Below, piece by piece: positions 16,505-23,385 of a DNA stretch of 34,188 bases (the stretch's first letter is position 1; each line of letters starts with the position of its first letter). The translations under genes were made by a program, and so were the position numbers. The notes below the pieces were generated by a model. The model had not been told where the DNA came from, searched no databases, and was given only the letters and a program-made list of their open reading frames with translations. Source of the DNA: a virus; IMG/VR virus record IMGVR_UViG_3300035698_004138, positions 1-34,188 of that record; one strand, given 5' to 3'.

Positions 16505-17636
16505 AAAAAAGAGCGACGGAATTTTTGATATTCCAGATACGCCAGATGATAAAAGAAAAAAGATTGAGGATAAAATTAACCATCCCATTGCCGAAAAATT
16601 TGCGTTTGTAGGCGGGGGTCAGGGTGGGGGTAAAATCTGCGAATCGTTTTGGAACTTGGGATATCGGAGGTTGTTTGTTGTTAATACTACCAAACAGGAT
16701 TTAGATGATGTTAATATTCCAGATGATAATAAAGTGTTGTTTAGCCATGCAGAAGGTGGTGCCGGAAAAGACATGAGTGTTGGCGAAGAATTTGCGCTAA
16801 AACACAAGGATGATATTTTCGACAACATGAGAAACAAATGGGGTGAAGACTTAGACCGTTGCTTTGTTGTGGCCTCTGCTGGTGGCGGCACTGGTGGTGG
16901 TAGTTGTAACGTGTTGATTGATCAGTGTAAAAAGTATATGGATTATATCGGTAAAAAAGATAAGGTTGGAGTAATTTTAACCTTGCCGAACATTACAGAT
17001 AGTAAGCGCGTCCAAATGAATGCTTACTTTTTGTTTCAATCTATTTTAAAGCGTGTTGAGAATAAAGAGATTGCAACACTTGTTGTTTTGGACAATGCAA
17101 GGTTACATAATATCTTTTCGCATGAGCCAATCGGAAAGTATTGGGGCTTAGTAAATCGGTATATGATTCTGCCTTTACATATGTTCAATATTTTATCTGG
17201 CTCTCATTCACCTTTTGTTACTTTAGACAGGGCAGATTTTAGGTCTATTTTGGACTCAGGTTGCATTGTATTCGGCGCAAGCAAAGTAAAAGACTACATG
17301 TCTGAGACTGACATATCAAAGACGCTCAGAGACAGATTTGAGCGTGGCTTATTTTCCGATGCCGATCTTTCAACAAGTAAGGTTGCAGGTGCCATTCTTG
17401 TTATTAACGACAAGATGAAAGATACAATTCCTCAAGGTCATTTTGACTATACATTCACGACTGTAACTAGATTAATGAACGATGACGCTATGATGCATCA
17501 AGGCGTCTATGTAAATAATGATGTTAAAGACATGTTGATTTATTCCATGTTTGGAAGCGTGGAGTATCCTAAAGAGAGAATTGAAAACCTTAAAGCTATT
17601 GCCGGTGTCGAATCTGCCAATAGTTTTTATGGATAG
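16488..17636 (+). CDS. Tubulin/FtsZ-superfamily GTPase (TubZ/PhuZ-like)
   Basis: 382 residues from GTG 16488, 8 nt after GGAGG (16475-16479); ATG 16473 would overlap that site. GTP-binding loops appear in FtsZ order: T1 VGGGQGGGK (41-49), T2 NTTKQDL (66-72), T3 EGGAGKD (89-95), T4 tubulin signature AGGGTGGGS (131-139) and a helix-7-like LVNRYM (221-226). The T7 loop TLDRADFR (245-252) keeps the two acidic residues that complete GTP hydrolysis in the neighbouring subunit, so it probably forms dynamic filaments. Known phage or plasmid relatives (TubZ, PhuZ) segregate or position DNA. No TubR-like adaptor is recognised next to it; a long inverted repeat follows. Confidence 0.88.
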   Translation: MTVKNKKKSDGIFDIPDTPDDKRKKIEDKINHPIAEKFAFVGGGQGGGKICESFWNLGYRRLFVVNTTKQDLDDVNIPDDNKVLFSHAEGGAGKDMSVGEEFALKHKDDIFDNMRNKWGEDLDRCFVVASAGGGTGGGSCNVLIDQCKKYMDYIGKKDKVGVILTLPNITDSKRVQMNAYFLFQSILKRVENKEIATLVVLDNARLHNIFSHEPIGKYWGLVNRYMILPLHMFNILSGSHSPFVTLDRADFRSILDSGCIVFGASKVKDYMSETDISKTLRDRFERGLFSDADLSTSKVAGAILVINDKMKDTIPQGHFDYTFTTVTRLMNDDAMMHQGVYVNNDVKDMLIYSMFGSVEYPKERIENLKAIAGVESANSFYG

Positions 17637-17664
17637 ACCTATAGGGTCATGTTCTTTTTTATTT

Positions 17665-17748
17665 TGGTGTGTGCTTGTGGTCTAGTCAAATTAACTTAAT
17701 CCTACTTGACAGATCTTATGGAATAACCAACAAAGCAAGCACACACCA
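17665..17748 (+). repeat. 13-bp inverted repeat enclosing 58 nt, candidate structured RNA or site
   Basis: In the 136-nt gap after the tubulin-like gene, TGGTGTGTGCTTG (17665-17677) is the exact reverse complement of CAAGCACACACCA (17736-17748). Inside, GTCAA (17685-17689) can pair with TTGAC (17706-17710). The right arm is followed by CTTTTTT (17749-17755), and another T-rich run lies left of the left arm. It could be a terminator with a large apical region, a small structured RNA, or a protein-binding site. A short GACC/GGTC stem (17636-17648) sits at the gene's end. Confidence 0.6.
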
Positions 17749-17772
17749 CTTTTTTAAAATCAAGGGTGATAA

Positions 17773-19275
17773 ATGCCAAAAAAATACACAGATAAAGACA
17801 AAGGGTTTTTGATACTAACTAGAAATTGTTTAAACAACAAATCTTTAGAGTTTGTATTTAAGCATGTTAATGGTTCCCACTTAAGCTATAGCCAGTATTC
17901 AATTAAAAACATTATGTTTCGAATGCGAGAGGCTGGACTTGTTATACCGGCGTTTAAAAGCCAACACGTATATCAGGCAATTAAATATGTTAAAGAATCA
18001 AGTGTGGATTTTGGCGAATACTTAGAGGCTTTGTTTTTATTAGACATAAACGACACTACATGTAACAATTTTGAAAAAGAAGAAATGAAAGTTGATGGCA
18101 ATCACGCCATTCTTGATAAGCGCACAAAAACAAACCCCAAAAACCTTGAGGAATTATTATCTGTTTGTAATGTTGATCGAGATGAGTGGATTGTTGACAA
18201 GTATACAGTTAATAAGTGGGATAATGTTTCAAAAACAAAAGAAGATGAAATTATTGTTACACCACTGTATCAAATAAAAGCTTTTTTAACAAAACGGAAT
18301 CCTGATTTTTGCCAATGGCCAGTTGTTAAGCCTGTTGTTGTTCCGAGTTTTAAACAGTTAAAAAAGAAGTCTGTTAAAAAGAAAAAGAAAATATATTCTG
18401 CCCTGTTAGGATCTTGTTTGCACGTTGGTTTTCGTAGAGATTTAGATACTGGCTACCTAGATCCAATGCACGATAGGCGAGCTATTGACATATTCTGTCA
18501 GTTTGCGGAAGATACACACCCTGATAGAATTATTTTAGCGGGTGATATACTTGATCTACCTATGCACTCTAAGAATTTTCCAAAGACTCCAGATTTTTAT
18601 TTCACAACACAACCTAGTCTTGACGAGGTTCAATACCACTTGCAGAGAATGAGAAAATCCTGTGATAAAATGGATATTATGGAAGGCAATCATGATTATA
18701 GATTCACGGCTTCAATTTTAGATAATCATTTAGAGTCTTACAATTTAAGACGAGCCAATATGACTCTTGGTTCAAACCCTATTAACTCGCTATCACACTT
18801 GTTGGATTTAGAATCATTATGTATTGATTATCATGGTCCATATCATGAAGCTAGTATTTGGTTAAATGATAACTTTAAAGTTAGTCATGGTTTCATTAGT
18901 AAAAAATCTGCCTACAAAACAGCCGAGGCGTTAATTAACAATAAGTCTTATAGTCAGGCCATCGGGCATACACATAAAGTTGGTCTCGACACTAAAGCCG
19001 ACTGGCGCGGTGGTCGCTATAGGTTCTATTTGGGCGCTACGTTCGGTTGTCTATGTAGAATAGAGGATGGTATTGTTCCATCTAATAGGCCAGAAAAAAA
19101 TTGGGTTCAAGGTTTTGCCAGGGTGTTTTACGAACCAGGAAATGGTATGTTTAAATTTGAACAGTACGAGATATTCGATGGCGAGTGTATGATTGTTGAT
19201 ACTGTTTATGTTGGTGAGGACAGGCTAAAAGAAATAGAAGCCTTTACTAATAATAATTTTCTAAGGAAACCGTGA
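17773..19275 (+). CDS. Calcineurin-like metallophosphoesterase with N-terminal extension
   Basis: 500 residues. The first 200 or so are a helical extension and lysine-rich linker, with a segment (DEWIVDKYTVNKWDN) of a type seen in large phage phosphoesterases. The catalytic domain has GDILDL (257-262), GNHD (305-308), a later histidine in KVSHGF and GHTHK, the standard metal ligands. The first motif reads SCLHVG (214-219), so the usual D-x-H aspartate is apparently cysteine. Likely acts on nucleic acid or nucleotides; substrate not predictable. AAGGGTGAT precedes the start. Confidence 0.85.
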   Translation: MPKKYTDKDKGFLILTRNCLNNKSLEFVFKHVNGSHLSYSQYSIKNIMFRMREAGLVIPAFKSQHVYQAIKYVKESSVDFGEYLEALFLLDINDTTCNNFEKEEMKVDGNHAILDKRTKTNPKNLEELLSVCNVDRDEWIVDKYTVNKWDNVSKTKEDEIIVTPLYQIKAFLTKRNPDFCQWPVVKPVVVPSFKQLKKKSVKKKKKIYSALLGSCLHVGFRRDLDTGYLDPMHDRRAIDIFCQFAEDTHPDRIILAGDILDLPMHSKNFPKTPDFYFTTQPSLDEVQYHLQRMRKSCDKMDIMEGNHDYRFTASILDNHLESYNLRRANMTLGSNPINSLSHLLDLESLCIDYHGPYHEASIWLNDNFKVSHGFISKKSAYKTAEALINNKSYSQAIGHTHKVGLDTKADWRGGRYRFYLGATFGCLCRIEDGIVPSNRPEKNWVQGFARVFYEPGNGMFKFEQYEIFDGECMIVDTVYVGEDRLKEIEAFTNNNFLRKP

Positions 19276-19568
19276 TGATTGAGGCTTGGCAAAAAGGATA
19301 TACTTTTTCCGCTCCAGATAATAATAATGTAAAAACAAGATACATGTCTGTTTGGAGTATAGAGTTTGGTGGATGTTGGTTTCTAGCTGGATTTATTGAG
19401 TGTGAAAAAGACGACAATGACATTCCTATCTATGCTGGTTACGTGGCAAGAAAATGTAAAACAAAGAATGATGAACCAATAATGTTTTGCAGGTCTGACA
19501 GCTTAGGAGTCGTAAAAATGCAAATGGTTAAATATTACGGTTTAGAAGTAAATTGGAAAACAAAATGA
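19275..19568 (+). CDS. Unknown small protein, 97 aa
   Basis: ATG 19275 follows AAGGA (19263-19267) by 7 nt; GTG 19272 is the alternative. A small beta-rich domain (YMSVWSIEFGGCWFLAGFIE) with several cysteines. Overlaps the phosphoesterase stop and the next gene. No family recognised. Confidence 0.65.
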   Translation: MIEAWQKGYTFSAPDNNNVKTRYMSVWSIEFGGCWFLAGFIECEKDDNDIPIYAGYVARKCKTKNDEPIMFCRSDSLGVVKMQMVKYYGLEVNWKTK

Positions 19569-19765
19569 ACAAACAATACATACCGCCATTTATAATTAAA
19601 GAGTTGTCACGGTTGGGCCAGATGGGATTTTATGGTGAGTTTAAAATCAAGTTTTCCGAAGGTTTAATTGTTGGTGCTGATGTCACATGGAAAAGAAAAA
19701 CAAAAGACGATGGATCTGATTTTATACCTCTAAATTTTGATGTTGTAGAAGATGCGAAAGATTGA
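19565..19765 (+). CDS. Unknown small protein, 66 aa
   Basis: ATG 19565 sits in an ATGA overlap with the previous gene. Short alpha/beta product with a basic stretch (TWKRKTKDD) and an acidic tail. No family recognised; support comes from packing and coupling only. Confidence 0.55.
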   Translation: MNKQYIPPFIIKELSRLGQMGFYGEFKIKFSEGLIVGADVTWKRKTKDDGSDFIPLNFDVVEDAKD

Positions 19766-20327
19766 CAGGCTATTATGGATAGAGGCCAATTTTGGCTCGC
19801 GCTACCTAATGCCCTATGAGTGGTGTTGGAGTCGCAAAGACATAAGCAAGGGTTATGATGATCTAGGCGGCAAAGAATTAAGCATAAGAACAGATGTTCT
19901 ACAGGGAGATACACAGGGTTATAATTTACCGTTTCTTTATTGCGCCAAAACAAAACAAGATTGTTTGGATTTTTACGACAGGGTACATGAAGACCATTTT
20001 TCTTACATATTGTGCCACTCGGTTACAAAAAAACAATCAAGACATAACTGTGCGGCGTTTCCTATAGACGATGAATGTTTAATGGTTGAGTTTGACAATG
20101 GTGGTCAGGCCCAAAGAGAGTGGGAATATCTTCCCTGTACGGCAACCAGCCGTATCGCTTGTGGGCCATACAATCAAGTAATTTATAATAACATGTCTTA
20201 TCGCTGTTATAAGCCAGAGGATCTTTATAAGCTTGGGCTAGAGCGTCTGTATAAATTGTTTTGGCAGAGCGGGTGTGATGAATTAATTTGGACTATTACA
20301 AAAAACGGTAAGGTGGTGATATGGTAG
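19752..20327 (+). CDS. Unknown cysteine-rich protein, 191 aa
   Basis: Eight dispersed cysteines and many aromatic residues. The segment near 87-110 (YILCHSVTKKQSRHNCAAF) and a C-terminal helix-strand (DELIWTITKNGKVVIW) suggest a folded alpha/beta domain. No family recognised. The Shine-Dalgarno is weak, so translation may depend on coupling to the upstream gene, which it overlaps by 14 nt. Confidence 0.65.
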   Translation: MRKIDRLLWIEANFGSRYLMPYEWCWSRKDISKGYDDLGGKELSIRTDVLQGDTQGYNLPFLYCAKTKQDCLDFYDRVHEDHFSYILCHSVTKKQSRHNCAAFPIDDECLMVEFDNGGQAQREWEYLPCTATSRIACGPYNQVIYNNMSYRCYKPEDLYKLGLERLYKLFWQSGCDELIWTITKNGKVVIW

Positions 20328-20440
20328 AGTTTAATAAATACAAAGATGATTTTTGTCAGCAAGAATCCATGGCAAGAATTAAAGGTTTTGCTAATGGTTT
20401 TTGTAACGATGCAGAGGTTAGGTTGGAGTTGAAAAAATGA
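20321..20440 (+). CDS. Very small protein, 39 aa
   Basis: ATG 20321 after AAGGTGG (20310-20316), overlapping the previous stop by 7 nt and sharing ATGA with the next gene. Product MVEFNKYKDDFCQQESMARI followed by a short helix with two phenylalanines. Its strong ribosome binding site and two overlaps argue for translation. Function unknown. Confidence 0.5.
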   Translation: MVEFNKYKDDFCQQESMARIKGFANGFCNDAEVRLELKK

Positions 20441-20784
20441 AAACAAATAAAATTCCAGAGTTTAAATTAAAGGGTTACAGGTTTAAATACTCAGATCATT
20501 ATTTTTTAGGTTTGTGTTTTGCAAAGAATGCAGGTCAAGCAAGAAACATAGCTTATGTTTGGATTAAACATTGGGAAAGCGAAACACCACTTGGAAATTG
20601 TGATCATACATTTATTGACTTTCCGATAGCGCGAGAAAAAAGAATAGACGATTTAAGGCCAGGTTATATTAGCGCATATGGTGGAGTTGTAGATATTGAG
20701 GATAAACTTTTTCGTTTGGTTGGTGCAAAACATATGGATTATGATGTCAATAAAGATATTTATGTTTTTCGGGATTGTAAATAG
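20437..20784 (+). CDS. Unknown small protein, 115 aa
   Basis: A small domain with a basic, aromatic N-terminus (PEFKLKGYRFKYSDHYF) and an amphipathic helix near 30-46. No family recognised. GGTTGGAG at 20422-20429 serves as its Shine-Dalgarno. Last of a run of coupled unknown genes before a 31-nt gap. Confidence 0.65.
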   Translation: MKTNKIPEFKLKGYRFKYSDHYFLGLCFAKNAGQARNIAYVWIKHWESETPLGNCDHTFIDFPIAREKRIDDLRPGYISAYGGVVDIEDKLFRLVGAKHMDYDVNKDIYVFRDCK

Positions 20785-20815
20785 TCTTTCGGTAAATAAT
20801 TATTAGGAGAACACT

Positions 20816-21142
20816 ATGGATTGTTATTGCGATACGAGCGGGCCGGAATGGCTGCGAGAAAACGACATCGGAAAGGCTAAAAAAGAACACACTTGCTCTT
20901 GTTGTAACGAAAAAATAAACAAGGGGGAGAAATACAAAAAGATAGTTGGCCAATGGGAAGGATATATTGAAACATATAAATATTGTGAGTTTTGCATCCC
21001 TGTTTATCAGGAGGTTTTAAATTCTAACATGTGTTTTTTTTATGATTGCATGTCTTTCCATTATGCTCAATTGTGGGATAAAGAATTAGATTGTCCAGAG
21101 CCAGGACTATATGAGCCGATTTCACCAGAAGAAGGATTTTAA
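20816..21142 (+). CDS. Zinc-finger-like protein, 108 aa
   Basis: AGGAG at 20804-20808 gives a strong start. Cysteines C27/C29/C30 and C57-x2-C60 frame a zinc-ribbon-like core (CSCCNEKINKGEKYKKI ... KYCEFC), a form common among short phage proteins. The C-terminus is acidic. No function known; the ThyX gene follows 2 nt later. Confidence 0.68.
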   Translation: MDCYCDTSGPEWLRENDIGKAKKEHTCSCCNEKINKGEKYKKIVGQWEGYIETYKYCEFCIPVYQEVLNSNMCFFYDCMSFHYAQLWDKELDCPEPGLYEPISPEEGF

Positions 21143-21144
21143 AG

Positions 21145-21810
21145 ATGATATTAACAAAACCAAGTTTCAAGATTGAAAAGATTGTTGGAGATTTAGAGTT
21201 TTTAGAAGAGTGCGCTAGAACATGCTATAAAAGTCACAATCCTGGCGATAAAGATTTAACCGAGAGATTTATCAAAGGTATTATTAGTAGTGGTCATGGA
21301 TCTGTTATTGAGCATTCTATGATTACAGTTAGATTTATTGTTGATCGTGGAGTAAGTCATGAACTCGTTCGTCATCGTCTTGCATCTTTTAGCCAGGAGT
21401 CAACTAGGTATGTGAACTATAAAGGTGGTTGTGAGTTTATTATACCGCCATGGGTTTCTGACAAGATCGTACCGGGAGAGTATGATTGGTGGGATGCTGA
21501 TATGATAAACAAGCTTGCTGAAGAAGTGATCGAAGAGGATTATTTCTGGATTGATCTAATTGGTGAAGCTGAGTCAGTATATCAATCTATGATCGATGGT
21601 GAGTGGACACCGCAACAGGCTAGATCGGTATTGCCAAATTCTACCAAAACAGAGATTGTTATGACATCAAACTTTAGACACTGGCGGGAAATTTTTAGAC
21701 AACGAACATCCAAAGCAGCACATCCCCAAATGCGTGAAGTAATGATACCGTTACTAGCGGAGTGTAAAAGTAAAGTTCCTATTATTTTCGATGATATTGA
21801 GGTGAAGTGA
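21145..21810 (+). CDS. thyX: Flavin-dependent thymidylate synthase ThyX
   Basis: 221 residues, normal length for the family. The ThyX motif RHRxxSxxxxSxR is complete (RHRLASFSQESTR, 76-88), with the FAD/dUMP-contacting C-terminal region (RQRTSKAAHPQMRE). It methylates dUMP to dTMP using methylenetetrahydrofolate and a reduced flavin, supplying thymidine for phage DNA. AAGGA (21132-21136) precedes the start. Together with the deaminase at 15602 and the HD nucleotidase at 22517 it suggests a small pyrimidine-deoxynucleotide pathway. Confidence 0.97.
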   Translation: MILTKPSFKIEKIVGDLEFLEECARTCYKSHNPGDKDLTERFIKGIISSGHGSVIEHSMITVRFIVDRGVSHELVRHRLASFSQESTRYVNYKGGCEFIIPPWVSDKIVPGEYDWWDADMINKLAEEVIEEDYFWIDLIGEAESVYQSMIDGEWTPQQARSVLPNSTKTEIVMTSNFRHWREIFRQRTSKAAHPQMREVMIPLLAECKSKVPIIFDDIEVK

Positions 21811-22001
21811 TGAAAAAATTTAAAATAAGTATATCAACCTTCATAGGTTGTGATGTTGATGGCGAGTTTGAGGTTTCGGATGACGCAAACAGCAAAGAAG
21901 TTGAAGAAGAGGCCATGCTATGGGTTGGCGAGAATGCTGATCTTTGGTGGGAAGAGATAAAAGAAGATGAACAACTTGTTAAAGGCAGTGAAGATGTCTA
22001 A
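21810..22001 (+). CDS. Unknown acidic protein, 63 aa
   Basis: ATG 21810 is 7 nt from GAGG (21799-21802) and overlaps the ThyX stop (TGATG). A short beta strand region (KFKISISTFIGCDV) is followed by an acidic, tryptophan-containing helix. No family recognised. Confidence 0.6.
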   Translation: MKKFKISISTFIGCDVDGEFEVSDDANSKEVEEEAMLWVGENADLWWEEIKEDEQLVKGSEDV

Positions 22002-22155
22002 TTACATCGAAATAAAACAGAGGATATTAATTGATTCAGATGATTTAATTAATAATATAATTAGAAACTGGAAGGCAGAAGAGATAGATAGTTTTATAAA
22101 GAAATTATCTATGTTGGCAGACATGAAAAACATAGAGGTTGAGAACAAGAATTAA
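21994..22155 (+). CDS. Unknown small helical protein, 53 aa
   Basis: ATG 21994 overlaps the previous stop by 8 nt. Predicted mainly helical (NIIRNWKAEEIDSFIKKL). Its 3' end contains the first copy of the 21-nt repeat described at 22146. No family recognised. Confidence 0.55.
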   Translation: MSNYIEIKQRILIDSDDLINNIIRNWKAEEIDSFIKKLSMLADMKNIEVENKN

Positions 22156-22166
22156 TTTTGAAAGGA
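22146..22166 (+). repeat. Direct repeat copy 1 (second copy 22489-22509)
   Basis: A 21-nt sequence beginning CAAGAATTAA and ending GAAAGGA is present identically at 22146-22166 and 22489-22509. Each copy ends in the Shine-Dalgarno for the following gene (starts at 22181 and 22517). This looks like a duplicated translation leader or a shared regulator-binding site. Confidence 0.85.
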
Positions 22167-22180
22167 GAAGAAACACAATT

Positions 22181-22471
22181 ATGGAATCAAACAAAATAAA
22201 AGTAATATCAAGTTATCATATTGAAGCAAAAACAGATGGCGATTTTTGTAGTGATAATTGTCTTTATTTATTTAACATGTTAAATTTAACTCGGTGTTGT
22301 TTGTTTCCGATTAAGTCTGGAAAAAAAAGACTATTAAAAACAAAGAATAGAAAAACCAAAAGGTGTTATACCTGCAAGGATGTGTTTGGTGTTACATGTT
22401 TTCCTGGTAGGGTCTTGGTTTGTGAAGAAGAATTTAAAAAAGACGACTGGGGAAATGAAAGAATATTTTAA
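22181..22471 (+). CDS. Small cysteine-rich basic protein, 96 aa
   Basis: Cysteines C23, C28, C39, C40, C62, C65 and C73 suggest one or two zinc sites separated by a basic linker (KKRLLKTKNRKTKR), compatible with nucleic-acid binding. The start at 22181 is 13 nt from AAAGGAG (22161-22167), longer than ideal. A frame from 22139 exists but overlaps the previous gene. No family recognised. Confidence 0.6.
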   Translation: MESNKIKVISSYHIEAKTDGDFCSDNCLYLFNMLNLTRCCLFPIKSGKKRLLKTKNRKTKRCYTCKDVFGVTCFPGRVLVCEEEFKKDDWGNERIF

Positions 22472-22516
22472 GTGTTTATGTTAAAAACCAAGAATTAATT
22501 TTGAAAGGAAAAACAA

Positions 22517-23083
22517 ATGGCGTGGATAGAAACAAAGTCTGGTATTAAGTTTGATTATAATCAACCGAAAAAATCGATGATTAGTATATATGATGTTGCA
22601 CACTCTTTAGCTAATCAGTGTAGATTTAATGGCCACACAAAAGAGTTTTATTCGGTTGCACAACACTCTGTTTTGGTTTCTTATTACCTAAAGAGAAAAC
22701 AATATAATCGGCAGGTTCAACTTTGGGGATTGCTTCATGATGCGGGAGAGTCATACGTTGGTGATATGCCAAAGCCATTAAAACACTTAATGGATGTCGG
22801 GAGGTTTATTGAACTTGAAAACAACATACTTAAAACTATTTCGGCTAAGTTTAATCTTCCTTGGCCAATGCCAGAATGTATTCACCATGCGGATAATGTA
22901 ATTCTTGTTTGTGAGAAAAGAGACTTAATGAATCCAAGTATTGTTTGGGATGAATGGCCAGACATGCCAGAACCAGATAAAGAGATTGTCATAATGCCAA
23001 TGAATCCAGATAAATCAAAGAGTGTTTTTCTTTCAACCTTTTGCGAACTGGTAGTGGGATATGATGACAACAAAAGCGTTTAA
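22517..23083 (+). CDS. HD-domain nucleotidase (YfbR-like)
   Basis: 188 residues. HD-domain metal ligands: H50 (AQHS), H74-D75 (LLHDAGESYVGD) and D126 (HHADN), matching the layout of YfbR-type 5'-deoxynucleotidases. Such enzymes dephosphorylate deoxynucleoside monophosphates and shape dNTP pools, sometimes with dCMP deaminase and thymidylate synthase. Phage HD proteins also hydrolyse specific dNTPs or signalling nucleotides, so substrate is open. AAAGGA of the repeated leader lies 7 nt upstream. Confidence 0.85.
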   Translation: MAWIETKSGIKFDYNQPKKSMISIYDVAHSLANQCRFNGHTKEFYSVAQHSVLVSYYLKRKQYNRQVQLWGLLHDAGESYVGDMPKPLKHLMDVGRFIELENNILKTISAKFNLPWPMPECIHHADNVILVCEKRDLMNPSIVWDEWPDMPEPDKEIVIMPMNPDKSKSVFLSTFCELVVGYDDNKSV

Positions 23084-23384
23084 AGATTGGGGGCATAAGG
23101 AAAAGTTAGAATATTTTGAATCGGAAATATATGAAGATTTAAAAGAGGCATTCAAGCGTGGCGATAAAAAATACCGTGGAGCAGATTATTTTGCAGATGA
23201 TGATATAATGAATAGAACAAATGAACAAGACATAGCTCATGTTGGAAAGTGTCATGTTGGTGTTCGATTAGCCGAAGCTGAAGACCTTGCCAATAGTGGG
23301 CAGTGGTCAAAGTCATTAGATAAAATAACAAGCGCCATAGGGTATTTAATAATCTTGCATTCCAGAATAAACAGAAGGTATTAA
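23061..23384 (+). CDS. Unknown protein, 107 aa
   Basis: Starts inside the end of the HD gene (23-nt overlap; ATG 23064 also possible). Helical and charged, with the segment VRLAEAEDLANSGQWSKSLDKI. Small phage proteins of this look (YFADDDI, HVGKCHVGVRLAEAED) are sometimes nucleotide-metabolism accessories, but I recognise no family. Ends one base before the sliding-clamp gene. Confidence 0.65.
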   Translation: MMTTKAFKDWGHKEKLEYFESEIYEDLKEAFKRGDKKYRGADYFADDDIMNRTNEQDIAHVGKCHVGVRLAEAEDLANSGQWSKSLDKITSAIGYLIILHSRINRRY

Positions 23385-23385
23385 A

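Noticed and set aside
17706-17711. TTGACA as a promoter -35 before the phosphoesterase
   Set aside because: No acceptable -10 lies 16-18 nt downstream, and the element pairs with GTCAA inside the inverted repeat.
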